Source: Bacteroidota bacterium
Lineage (GTDB): Bacteria > Bacteroidota > Bacteroidia > Chitinophagales > Chitinophagaceae
Direction: 5' to 3'
Length of the DNA: 37,032 nt
NCBI GenBank assembly: GCA_030706735.1
Contig: JAUZNZ010000038.1
Coordinates: forward strand, 1-37,032
The notes under the pieces were generated by a model. That model was not told the DNA's origin and did no database searches. It was given only the letters and a program-made list of their open reading frames with translations. Of this stretch, positions 1 through 7,273 are shown one piece after another. Within the stretch, counting starts at the first letter, position 1, and the number at the start of each line of letters is the position of its first letter. Position numbers and translations under genes: made by a program.

Positions 1-104
1 CGGCCAAGCTGGTCTCTCAGTTCGTAAGTGATAACAAGTTAAGTCTTAAAGAGTTGGAAGAGCTGCTCCAACAGATCAAATCATCCAAAAACAGCCCTCA
101 ATGA
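1..104 (+). CDS. BlaI/MecI-type transcriptional repressor, C-terminal fragment
   Basis: Only the last 33 codons are inside the window, read from base 3. They encode an amphipathic, Lys/Leu/Glu-rich helix ending in SSKNSPQ, which fits the C-terminal dimerisation helix of BlaI/MecI/CopY-family winged-helix repressors (LSLKELEELLQQIK). The stop overlaps the start of the next gene (ATGA), so the two are translationally coupled. In Bacteroidota, BlaI-like repressors are typically paired in this way with an M56 (BlaR1-like) membrane peptidase, and that is exactly what follows. The identification rests mainly on this context, because the DNA-binding domain is outside the window. Confidence 0.7.
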   Translation, partial: AKLVSQFVSDNKLSLKELEELLQQIKSSKNSPQ

Positions 105-2221
105 GCCTGATCCTCGCCTACCTGCTCCGGATGACGCTGGTCTCCGGCCTGATGTACGCCTACTATTGGTGCTGCCTGCGCAACCGGTCCTATCATGGGT
201 ACAACCGGTTCTTCCTGCTGGGGATCACGGTGGTCTCCCTGGTCCTACCCTTCGTTAGCATCCCGATCCTGGACGCGGTGGCGGCCGGAGCCAGCCCTTC
301 GGCCATTGCGGCGCTGCATAGGATCACTGCAGGGGCCTGGGATGAAGCGATCACGCCTGGACGCCACGGCGGATGGCTGGACGGCTTTTTAAACGGCAGG
401 ACGGCCAGCTATAGCGTCTATGCGCTGGGTATGGGGGTCTTCCTGGCGGCCACCCTGGCATCCCTCTTTACGATCTTACGAATTTGCAGGCGATACCCCG
501 CCCAACGGGTCGATGGCATACGCATCTTCTTCACCCGGGAGCCCGGAACGCCATTCTCCTTTCTACGGAGCATCTTCTGGGACGACCGGCTGGTAATGAA
601 CACCCGGCATGGCCGGCAGATCTTCCGGCACGAGCTATATCATGTCAGGCAACTCCATACCCTGGACATCCTGTGGCTGGAGACGCTGCGCATCCTGTTC
701 TGGTGCAATCCCTTTTTCCACCTGATCCGCAAAGAGATCAAGGCGATCCATGAATTCCTGGCCGACCGGTATGCCACATCGGCGCGGGGTGAACGGGCGG
801 CGGATGACGAGCCGGCTGGGTATGACGGTCACGCTTATGCGGAACTCCTGGTCTGGCAGGCGGCAGGCAATCCTTCTCCCGCCTTTGTGCACTCATTTTT
901 TAATACTCATCTTAAACGTCGTATCATTATGCTTACCCACTTAAGGAACACCCGTTCCGGATATTTCAGCCGGATCATGGTCCTGCCGCTCGTCTTCCTT
1001 TTATTCTGCGCCTTTGCGACCAGGCTCACCAAGCTCACAAGGGCCGCCGGATCGCACGTGCTGCATCCTCCGACCGCACTGACCGTTGTCATCGACGCCG
1101 GACACGGTGGCTTCGACGCGGGCACCGTCAGTCCCAGCGGAGATGCGGAAAAAAACATCGCGCTGGACATCGCCAAAAAGATCCGGCAGCTTAGCCCCGC
1201 TTATAGCGTGCAGGTGTTGATGACCCGCGACCGGGACGAAATGGCCGGCAACAAGACCACGATCCCGGATGGCCTTCACTATCGCACGGACTTTGCGAAC
1301 GAACACAAGGCCGACCTGTTCATTTCCATCCACGTCAATAACGGAGGCACCCCGGACGGGAAACCTGAAGGGATCCAGGTCTGGACGTCGACGCAAAATG
1401 CGGCGGCGCAAAAAAGCGTTGCGTTGGGATCGGCGTTGATCGATGAAATGAAAAAGACCTATCCGACGGACGACGAGATCAAACAAGGAGGCCAGGGCCT
1501 CTGGGTGCTGAAGGCCGCGTCGATGCCTGCGGTCCTGCTGGAGTGCGGGAACATCCTCAGCGCCAAAGACCGCGCATTTATCGTGAGTGGGCAGGGCCAG
1601 GAGATGGTTGCCCGGAGCATCTTGCAGGGCATTGTGCACTATGAAGAGAGCATGAATGCCGGCGACACGGGCGCCCCCGCCCCGATCGCGCCCGTACCTT
1701 CCGTACCTGCGCCCGCCGTGAAGGGTGCGCATCCGGCTGCACCGCATATCGCGCCTGCTGCGGCTTCGACCGTTGCTCCGGTTACGCCTCTCGCTCCGGC
1801 TTCGCCCAGGGTAGGCATCCCCGCACAGCCTTCCTCGGCGGCCTCGATCGATCTGGTTCCGGTGGCTGCTGGTCCAAGTGAGGTGGCTCCAGCCGCAGGG
1901 GATCAGACCACGGAGCAAGATGAACCGGAATATCCCGGCGGCCAGGCTGCCTGGATCAAATACCTCATCGCAAATGCCAGGTATCCGCAGGACGCGGTGG
2001 ACAAAAAGGTCGAAGGGAAGGTGATGCTGCGTTTCCGCGTCGACGCCGACGGCTCGGTCAGCGATATCCGTGAAATAGGAGAAGATCCGGGCCACGGATT
2101 GGGCGCCGAGGCGATACGCCTGGTAAAGGCCAGCGGCAAATGGCTTCCCGCCGTCAAAGGGGGAAAGCCGGTCGTTGCCTATAAAATACAGCCGATCCTA
2201 TTCCTCCTGAATAAAAATTGA
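101..2221 (+). CDS. M56 (BlaR1-like) membrane peptidase fused to Amidase_3 and a TonB-type C-terminal domain
   Basis: This 706-residue protein has three modules. Residues 1-310 are an M56/BlaR1-type sensor peptidase: hydrophobic segments near 4-22, 36-58, 105-127 and 292-306, the zinc motif HELYH at 177-181, and a downstream HEFLAD (217-222) that supplies the third ligand. Residues about 327-515 are an N-acetylmuramoyl-L-alanine amidase of the Amidase_3 family, with IDAGHGG (H335), E350, H411 in ISIHVNN and E481 in LLECGN; all four expected zinc/catalytic positions are present. A Pro/Ala-rich linker (about 522-605) leads to a TonB-like C-terminal domain (about 610-706, with YPGG and ARYPQDAV). 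M56 with TonB_C is common in Bacteroidota, but an amidase in between is not familiar to me. It overlaps the BlaI-like gene by four bases. It probably senses and cuts cell wall, but that role is inferred. Confidence 0.88.
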   Translation: MSLILAYLLRMTLVSGLMYAYYWCCLRNRSYHGYNRFFLLGITVVSLVLPFVSIPILDAVAAGASPSAIAALHRITAGAWDEAITPGRHGGWLDGFLNGRTASYSVYALGMGVFLAATLASLFTILRICRRYPAQRVDGIRIFFTREPGTPFSFLRSIFWDDRLVMNTRHGRQIFRHELYHVRQLHTLDILWLETLRILFWCNPFFHLIRKEIKAIHEFLADRYATSARGERAADDEPAGYDGHAYAELLVWQAAGNPSPAFVHSFFNTHLKRRIIMLTHLRNTRSGYFSRIMVLPLVFLLFCAFATRLTKLTRAAGSHVLHPPTALTVVIDAGHGGFDAGTVSPSGDAEKNIALDIAKKIRQLSPAYSVQVLMTRDRDEMAGNKTTIPDGLHYRTDFANEHKADLFISIHVNNGGTPDGKPEGIQVWTSTQNAAAQKSVALGSALIDEMKKTYPTDDEIKQGGQGLWVLKAASMPAVLLECGNILSAKDRAFIVSGQGQEMVARSILQGIVHYEESMNAGDTGAPAPIAPVPSVPAPAVKGAHPAAPHIAPAAASTVAPVTPLAPASPRVGIPAQPSSAASIDLVPVAAGPSEVAPAAGDQTTEQDEPEYPGGQAAWIKYLIANARYPQDAVDKKVEGKVMLRFRVDADGSVSDIREIGEDPGHGLGAEAIRLVKASGKWLPAVKGGKPVVAYKIQPILFLLNKN

Positions 2222-2246
2222 TTGCTGCGGCGGGCGGGAGCATGGC

Positions 2247-3407
2247 TCAATAAATGATCTCTTCGTCCCCCGCCTTGAGCAGGAGACTCTTGCTGTCGGC
2301 CGCTTCCACGCGGCCGATTATTTTTCCTTCGATACCGAACCGTTCGGCCGCGGCGATGACGCGGCCGGCAGATGACTCGTCGGTAAAGACTTCCAGGCGG
2401 TGGCCCATATTGAAGACCTGGTACATTTCGCGGTTGTCTGAACCTGACGCCTGCTGGATCAGCCGGAAGATAATGGGCGGTTCGAACAATCCATCTTTCA
2501 CGACGCGGAAATTGCCCGGCAGGTACTTCATGCACTTCGTCTGGCCGCCGCCGCTGCAATGGATGAGACCGTGGATGCGATCGAATTGCTCTTCCAGCAG
2601 CGTCTTCAGCACGGGCGCGTAGGTACGGGTCGGGCTGAGGAGCAACTCCCCGATACTGCCCCCCCACTCTGCCTGGTCGGTCAGGCGGTACGGGCCGATA
2701 TAGGTGACCGATTCGTCGAGCGAGCCATCAAAGGACTCAGGATAACGAAGGCCGTACTCCTTGCTGAGCGTGTCGTGCCGGGCGCTGGTGAGGCCATTGC
2801 TGCCGATCCCGCTGTTATAGGCCGCCTCGTACACTGCCTGCCCGGAACTAGCCAGTCCGACGATCACGTCGCCGGGTCCGATCCGATCATTGGTGATCAG
2901 CTTTTTCTTCGGCCAGCGGGCCGCCATGGTGCCGTTGACGGAAATCGTGCGGAGCAGGTCGCCGGTATCGGCCGTCTCTCCGCCCAGGTATCGGATACGA
3001 ACGCCGAAGCCGGACAGTTCGTCGAAGAATTCCTGCGTGCCGTCGATGATGGCGCCCAATACGTCACCGGGGATATTTCTTTTGTTGCGATCGATGGTGG
3101 ACGAGAAGAGAAAATTATCGTAGATGCCGACGCAAAGCAGGTCGTCGAGGTTCATCGCAATGGAGTCGCGCGCGATGCCTTTCCAAACGGAGATGTCGCC
3201 CGTTTCCTTCCAATATAGATAGGCCAGGATGCTCTTCGTCCCCGCGCCGTCGGCATGCATCAGGTTCACCCAACCCTCGTCGCCTCCCAGGAAATCGGGA
3301 TATATTCTACAAAATGCATTCGGGTAAAGTCCCTTATCCAGCTTCTCCGTCGCCTTATGAACTTCTTCCTTCTGCGCGGAGACCCCGCGTTGCGAGTAAA
3401 GTGACAT
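2247..3407 (-). CDS. purM: phosphoribosylformylglycinamidine cyclo-ligase (AIR synthetase)
   Basis: PurM converts FGAM plus ATP to aminoimidazole ribonucleotide, the fifth step of de novo purine synthesis, in the cytoplasm. The 386-residue protein has the PurM-superfamily layout. An N-terminal ATP-binding half contains HADGAGTKS near residue 51 and the acidic AMNLDDLLCVG stretch near residue 88. The C-terminal half contains the glycine-rich GDVIVGLASSG and HCSGGGQTKC segments. The length is somewhat greater than the roughly 345 residues of the E. coli enzyme, as in other Bacteroidota versions. The first ATG is used; the protein starts MSLYSQRGVS. It is divergent from ribF, with only 32 bases between the start codons. 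Confidence 0.93.
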   Translation of the reverse strand: MSLYSQRGVSAQKEEVHKATEKLDKGLYPNAFCRIYPDFLGGDEGWVNLMHADGAGTKSILAYLYWKETGDISVWKGIARDSIAMNLDDLLCVGIYDNFLFSSTIDRNKRNIPGDVLGAIIDGTQEFFDELSGFGVRIRYLGGETADTGDLLRTISVNGTMAARWPKKKLITNDRIGPGDVIVGLASSGQAVYEAAYNSGIGSNGLTSARHDTLSKEYGLRYPESFDGSLDESVTYIGPYRLTDQAEWGGSIGELLLSPTRTYAPVLKTLLEEQFDRIHGLIHCSGGGQTKCMKYLPGNFRVVKDGLFEPPIIFRLIQQASGSDNREMYQVFNMGHRLEVFTDESSAGRVIAAAERFGIEGKIIGRVEAADSKSLLLKAGDEEIIY

Positions 3408-3439
3408 AATGCGCGAAATTAATGATATTTGCCGTCATT

Positions 3440-4495
3440 ATGCACGTACACCGAAACATCGACCGCTTACCTTCTTTTCGCCGTGCCGTCATTACCATCG
3501 GGACTTTCGACGGCGTGCATACCGGGCACCAACTGCTGATCCGCCAGTTGAAAGAGGAGGCGGCGCGCATCGACGGCGAAACGGTGATCATCACCTTCCA
3601 TCCCCATCCGCGCAAGATCATCCGGGGCAATCCGGGCGCCTTGCAACTCATCAATACGCTCGATGAAAAGATCGGGTTGCTGGCGGAGCAGGGGGTGGAC
3701 CATTTGGTCGTGGTGGATTTCACGGAACCTTTCTCACAACTGTCGGCGGAGCAATACGTGAAAGATTTTTTGATCGGGCGATTCCATCCGCATACCATCA
3801 TCATCGGCTACGACCACCAATTCGGGAAGGGCCGCCAGGGCAATTATCTCTTGCTGGAAAAGATGGCCCTCTCCGAGGGGTTCGAGCTGCAGGAGATCCC
3901 TGCCCACCTCTCCCATTCCCTCTCCGTCAGCTCTACGCGGATCCGCGAAGCGATTCTGAACGGCGACATGGATCTGGCTAATGAGCTGCTGGGCTATCCC
4001 TGGTTTTTTTCCGGCAAGGTGATTGAGGGGGACAAGTTGGGCCGGACGCTGGGTTATCCGACGGCCAATCTGCAAATCGCAGACCCGGAAAAACTCACCC
4101 CTTGCGATGGAGTTTATGCGGTGGAGGCGGAAATCTGGGATGGAGACGCAGGGGGGTCAGGCGCGGAGTCGGCTGGTTCGGGAGACGTGGGAGCGGCCGG
4201 TTCGGGGGACGTGGCGGCGGCCGGTTCGGGGGGCGGCTCGGGGGACGCGGGGGCAAGGCTCAAGGGCATGATGAATATCGGGTTCCGGCCGACCGTTGGC
4301 GGCGTCAGGCGCCTGATCGAAGTGCATCTATTCGATTTCCATACGACGATCTACGGCAGGGAATTGCAGATCATTCCCCGGCAATACCTTCGGGGAGAGC
4401 AGAAGTTCGCGGGACTGGACGCCCTAAAGGAACAATTGGCCAGGGACGAGGCGCAGGCCAGGGCCTTGCTCGGAGCGGAGCCCCAGGCGCGCTAA
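3440..4495 (+). CDS. ribF: bifunctional riboflavin kinase/FMN adenylyltransferase
   Basis: RibF phosphorylates riboflavin to FMN and adenylylates FMN to FAD. I chose the ATG giving MHVHRNIDRL, which matches the usual N-terminus, over an in-frame ATG six codons upstream. The N-terminal adenylyltransferase domain shows GTFDGVHTGH (residues 21-30), HPHPRK and SSTRIRE. The C-terminal kinase domain shows GRTLGYPTANL (201-211) and, further on, NIGFRPTVGG. Between the kinase strand GVYAVEAEIWDG and the KGMMNIG segment lies an insertion of about 40 Gly/Ser/Ala/Asp residues encoded by near-repeats of ggttcgggggacg (about 4139-4258). It falls inside the flavokinase barrel, probably in a surface loop. 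The 3' end overlaps the holA 3' end by three bases (tail to tail). Confidence 0.93.
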   Translation: MHVHRNIDRLPSFRRAVITIGTFDGVHTGHQLLIRQLKEEAARIDGETVIITFHPHPRKIIRGNPGALQLINTLDEKIGLLAEQGVDHLVVVDFTEPFSQLSAEQYVKDFLIGRFHPHTIIIGYDHQFGKGRQGNYLLLEKMALSEGFELQEIPAHLSHSLSVSSTRIREAILNGDMDLANELLGYPWFFSGKVIEGDKLGRTLGYPTANLQIADPEKLTPCDGVYAVEAEIWDGDAGGSGAESAGSGDVGAAGSGDVAAAGSGGGSGDAGARLKGMMNIGFRPTVGGVRRLIEVHLFDFHTTIYGRELQIIPRQYLRGEQKFAGLDALKEQLARDEAQARALLGAEPQAR

Positions 4496-5490
4496 CCCAT
4501 AATTTTTACAGTCATTTCCTTCAACAGGGAGGCATCCTCCGCCGGAGCGCTATTCACCCCTACGCTACGGAGGTTATAGGCATGCAACAGGAGCAGCGTG
4601 CTCTCGACGCCGGGGTAGTCATAGTTCCGGGCAGCACTGAGGTAGTCCTTGACGAAGAACGAGTTTACCCCGATGGCTGCGGCGACCGTCTTTTCGTCCC
4701 GGGTGCCCTGGCTATGCACCAGGTAGACCTTGCTGAAGAAGTTGTAGAGCGAAGGCAGGATCAGCTGGATGGGGCCTGCCTTGGGGTTGCTTTCAAAATA
4801 CTGGATGATCCGGATCGCCTTGGCCTTATCCTTTTTGGCGAAGGCGTCCTGCAACTCGAACACATTATATTCCTTACTGATCCCGACGTATTTCTCGATA
4901 TCGTCCTCGGTGATGCGTTCGCGGCCGGAGAGGTTCACGAGGAGCTTGTCGATCTCGTTGTCGATGCGGTTGAGGTCGTTGCCGATATGGTCGACCAGGA
5001 GGAGAAGGGCTTTTTGGGTGATGTCATACCCCTTGGAACGGATGAGCTCACTGGTCCAGCCGGGCAGTTCATTGTCGTATTTCTTCTTGCTGGTGAAGAG
5101 CTCGGCCTTCTCTTTCAGCAATTTCGCCAGGCGGCTGCGCCCGTCCACTTTTTTCTCTTTGTAAGAGACGACGAGCACGGTTGAAGTAAGCGGCTTTTCA
5201 ATGTAGGGCTCGAGCTTGTCGATATCGCGCATTTGCTGCGCCTCTTTGAGCAGGACGACCTGTCGCTCGGCGAACATCGGGTAGCGCCGGCAGGCATTGA
5301 TGACGGCGGCCCAATCCGCATCCTTTCCATAAAAAACCGTTAAATTGAACCCCGCCTCCGCCTCGGTCAGGATCTCGTGTTCGGCGTATTGGACGAGCTT
5401 GTCTATATAATAGTCCTCCTCTCCTTCCAGCCAGTAGACGGGCTTAAATCGTTTATTTCTCCAATCTCCGAGGATTTTTTCTACAGACAC
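4492..5490 (-). CDS. holA: DNA polymerase III, delta subunit
   Basis: HolA is the clamp-loader subunit that opens the sliding clamp. The 332-residue protein has the Bacteroidota HolA pattern: FKPVYWLEGEEDYYIDK at the start, a degenerate AAA+ core (VVLLKEAQQM, VLVVSYKEKKVDGRSRL), the lid segment DLNRIDNEIDKL, and a C-terminal helical collar. I place the start at a GTG giving MSVEKILGDW, because this is where family similarity begins. The frame stays open another 49 codons upstream to an ATG, but that extension is atypical for the family and probably untranslated. It is convergent with ribF. Confidence 0.88.
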   Translation of the reverse strand: MSVEKILGDWRNKRFKPVYWLEGEEDYYIDKLVQYAEHEILTEAEAGFNLTVFYGKDADWAAVINACRRYPMFAERQVVLLKEAQQMRDIDKLEPYIEKPLTSTVLVVSYKEKKVDGRSRLAKLLKEKAELFTSKKKYDNELPGWTSELIRSKGYDITQKALLLLVDHIGNDLNRIDNEIDKLLVNLSGRERITEDDIEKYVGISKEYNVFELQDAFAKKDKAKAIRIIQYFESNPKAGPIQLILPSLYNFFSKVYLVHSQGTRDEKTVAAAIGVNSFFVKDYLSAARNYDYPGVESTLLLLHAYNLRSVGVNSAPAEDASLLKEMTVKIMG

Positions 5491-5643
5491 CAGGCTTTTT
5501 GCCGCAATATTACATAAATCTGTGCCAATCAAGCCCCCAACACAATAAAATGAATTTGGCACGGTTTTAGACAAATGGGAGGATAGGGCTAAAAACCAGC
5601 TCCCAGAGGTTAAAATTTTAAAACTTTTGAAAAACAATAAGCT

Positions 5644-6624
5644 ATGAGCACGACAACCAACTACCCATCAGCAACCCCCCAAAGCCAGCCACCCAGAAGA
5701 GATTATAAGAATCTCGTCATCGGATTGCTGGCAGCAGGCTTCTTAGGCACCTGGGGTTATTTGCTCTGGAACAACAACAAACAAGAGCAAGTTCAGACCC
5801 AACAACAAGCGCAGATCACTAAGGTAAGCGACGAAAAAGGCCAGTTGCAGAAGAATTTCGACGATGCACTGGTAAGACTGGATTCACTGACCGGCACGAA
5901 CAACAAGCTGCAAGGCCAGTTGTCCGAAGGACAGACCCAGATCGCGAAATTGAAATCGAATATCCGCGGCATCCTGAGCAAACAGCATATCACGGAAGCT
6001 GAAAAGAAGAAAGCCGAAGAACTGATCAAGGATTTGAATGACAAGATCAGCAATCTGGAGCAGCAAGTCGCACAGCTTACCCAGGAAAACCAGCAGTTGA
6101 ACGCCGATAAGACGCAGCTGACTGCCGACAAGGAAAAGCTGACCACGGACCTGTCTACGACCACTTCTGCCAAGCAGGACCTGGAAAAGAAGGTTGACGT
6201 TGCTTCGACGCTCAATGCTTCGAACATCTCCATCACCCCCATGCACGAAAAAAGCGATGGCAAGGACAAGGAAACGACCACTGCCCGTAAAGTAAATAAA
6301 CTGGTTATCGGTTTCGATGTGGCCAACCGTATCGCACAGACCGGCCAGACGGACGTATATGTCTGCATCACCGGCCCCGATGGCAAGCCGATCTCCGTTC
6401 CTGCCCTTGGTTCGGGTACATTCACCAGCCGCGAAGATGGCGACAAGGTATATACCGCCAAGGTTCCCGTTGATTTCGAACAAGGCAAGACCAAGTCAGT
6501 ACAGTTCGCCTGGAAGCAGAATAGCCAGTTCCAGAGAGGCGTTTACAAGATCGAGATCTATCACAATGGATTCAAGATCGGAGAAGGCAATGCAGAATTG
6601 AAGAAAGGCGGAATCTTCGGTTAG
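5644..6624 (+). CDS. membrane-anchored coiled-coil protein of unknown function
   Basis: This 326-residue protein is not assigned a function. It has a short Pro/Ser-rich cytoplasmic N-terminus and one transmembrane segment at about residues 23-42 (LVIGLLAAGFLGTWGYLLW). A long heptad-rich coiled coil spans about 50-190, rich in Gln/Lys/Leu/Asp, with repeated TADK/ADKTQL units near 150-165. A C-terminal globular beta-rich domain spans about 210-326 (KVNKLVIGFDVANR, DVYVCITGPDGKPI, GVYKIEIYHNGF). The arrangement suggests an inner-membrane anchor holding a periplasmic ligand-binding or structural domain. A strong terminator follows, so it is probably monocistronic. A 55-base stretch from its C-terminal domain is duplicated about 650 bases downstream. 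Confidence 0.8.
   Translation: MSTTTNYPSATPQSQPPRRDYKNLVIGLLAAGFLGTWGYLLWNNNKQEQVQTQQQAQITKVSDEKGQLQKNFDDALVRLDSLTGTNNKLQGQLSEGQTQIAKLKSNIRGILSKQHITEAEKKKAEELIKDLNDKISNLEQQVAQLTQENQQLNADKTQLTADKEKLTTDLSTTTSAKQDLEKKVDVASTLNASNISITPMHEKSDGKDKETTTARKVNKLVIGFDVANRIAQTGQTDVYVCITGPDGKPISVPALGSGTFTSREDGDKVYTAKVPVDFEQGKTKSVQFAWKQNSQFQRGVYKIEIYHNGFKIGEGNAELKKGGIFG
6520..6574 (+). repeat. 55-bp direct repeat, copy A (inside the coiled-coil protein gene)
   Basis: These bases encode NSQFQRGVYKIEIYHNGF in the intact gene. They recur at 7176-7230 with four mismatches, of which three are synonymous and one changes Ile to Val. Confidence 0.85.
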
Positions 6625-6668
6625 TCGAAGAACCCATCAGAAATAAATAATACACTTGAAAGACACCC

Positions 6669-6703
6669 GAAGGGCCTCAGCGATGAGGCCCTTCTTCGTT
6701 GGG
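6669..6703 (+). terminator. intrinsic terminator-like hairpin
   Basis: An 11-bp perfect GC-rich stem (GAAGGGCCTCA / TGAGGCCCTTC) closes a GCGA tetraloop. It is followed by TTCGTT, a weak U-tract. It sits 45 bases after the stop of the coiled-coil gene and probably ends that transcript. Confidence 0.7.
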
Positions 6704-6748
6704 AATTCAGCTACTTTGTCAACGGTGAATGCCGCTCAAATTGAAGAT

Positions 6749-7170
6749 TTGAATATCGCAGATAAGATAATTGCCAGTTTTTCTATCGCAGTCCTATTTG
6801 CCTGCAGGACTGCGAAGCCAGCAGACAATGCATGCATTCAATATAAAGAAGGGAAATTTGTTCACTATCTGTATAACAATTCAGGTCTCGGACACTGGCA
6901 CAGCGCGATTATTTATATTGACAGGCAGATTCAGTTGAGACAGAAATGACTAACTCCCCTATTGTAGATACATTTCGATATAGTTTACGTTGGACAAGCC
7001 CTTGCGATTTTCAGCTAACATTTATCTCTGCAAGCGTCACCTCTGTTAATACAATGGTCAAACAAATGGGAAATAAACAGCCTAAATTTAGCATCGTCGG
7101 CGGTACCGAAGAATACTATCTACAGTACGCCAATAAGTTAAAGACCGTAGACACGATATGGGTGAGGTGA
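6749..7170 (+). pseudogene. small lipoprotein gene broken by a one-base frameshift
   Basis: Two overlapping frames join into one small protein. The first runs from a TTG (MNIADKIIASFS...) through a lipoprotein signal peptide with an LFAC lipobox, then GKFVHYLYNN and IIYIDRQIQ. It then slips into a second frame reading VETEMTNSPIV, YSLRWTSPCDFQLTF and ends at TIWVR. Restoring one G after base 6934 would give an uninterrupted protein of about 140 residues containing R-x-Q-x-Q-x-E and W-x-x-x-C-x-x-x-L. I associate that pattern with small uncharacterised Bacteroidota lipoproteins, but from memory only. No ATG lies near the signal peptide, another sign of decay. The region is more AT-rich than its surroundings. 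A sequencing error is the main alternative. Confidence 0.5.
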
Positions 7171-7175
7171 TTACA

Positions 7176-7238
7176 AACAGCCAATTCCAGAGAGGCGTTT
7201 ACAAGGTCGAGATCTATCACAATGGATTTATACCTTGA
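7176..7238 (+). pseudogene. fragment duplicated from the coiled-coil protein gene (repeat copy B)
   Basis: The frame encodes NSQFQRGVYKVEIYHNGF followed by Ile-Pro and a stop. It matches the C-terminal domain of the gene at 5644-6624, with 51 of 55 bases identical to 6520-6574. Nothing upstream in this frame resembles the rest of that gene, so this is a scrap rather than a paralogue. The mostly synonymous differences suggest it came from a paralogue that was once under selection, or that the duplication is not very recent. Confidence 0.7.
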
Positions 7239-7250
7239 CCCGCCCCAACT

Positions 7251-7273
7251 TGAGGTCACAAATTGTGACCTCA
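7251..7273. repeat. 23-bp near-perfect palindrome overlapping a stop codon
   Basis: TGAGGTCACAA and TTGTGACCTCA flank a single central base. The palindrome ends on the stop codon of the 1292-residue protein gene on the minus strand. No T-run follows on either strand, so it is not a standard intrinsic terminator. It could be an mRNA 3'-end stabilising hairpin or a dimeric protein-binding site. Confidence 0.6.

Noticed and set aside
1001-2095. A 364-codon minus-strand frame inside the M56-amidase gene
   Set aside because: Composition is Arg/His-rich and unlike a real protein; the plus-strand frame carries complete catalytic motifs.
5491-5637. A 49-codon upstream extension of holA to an ATG
   Set aside because: HolA proteins begin at the position of the GTG at 5490. 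The extension has no family similarity.
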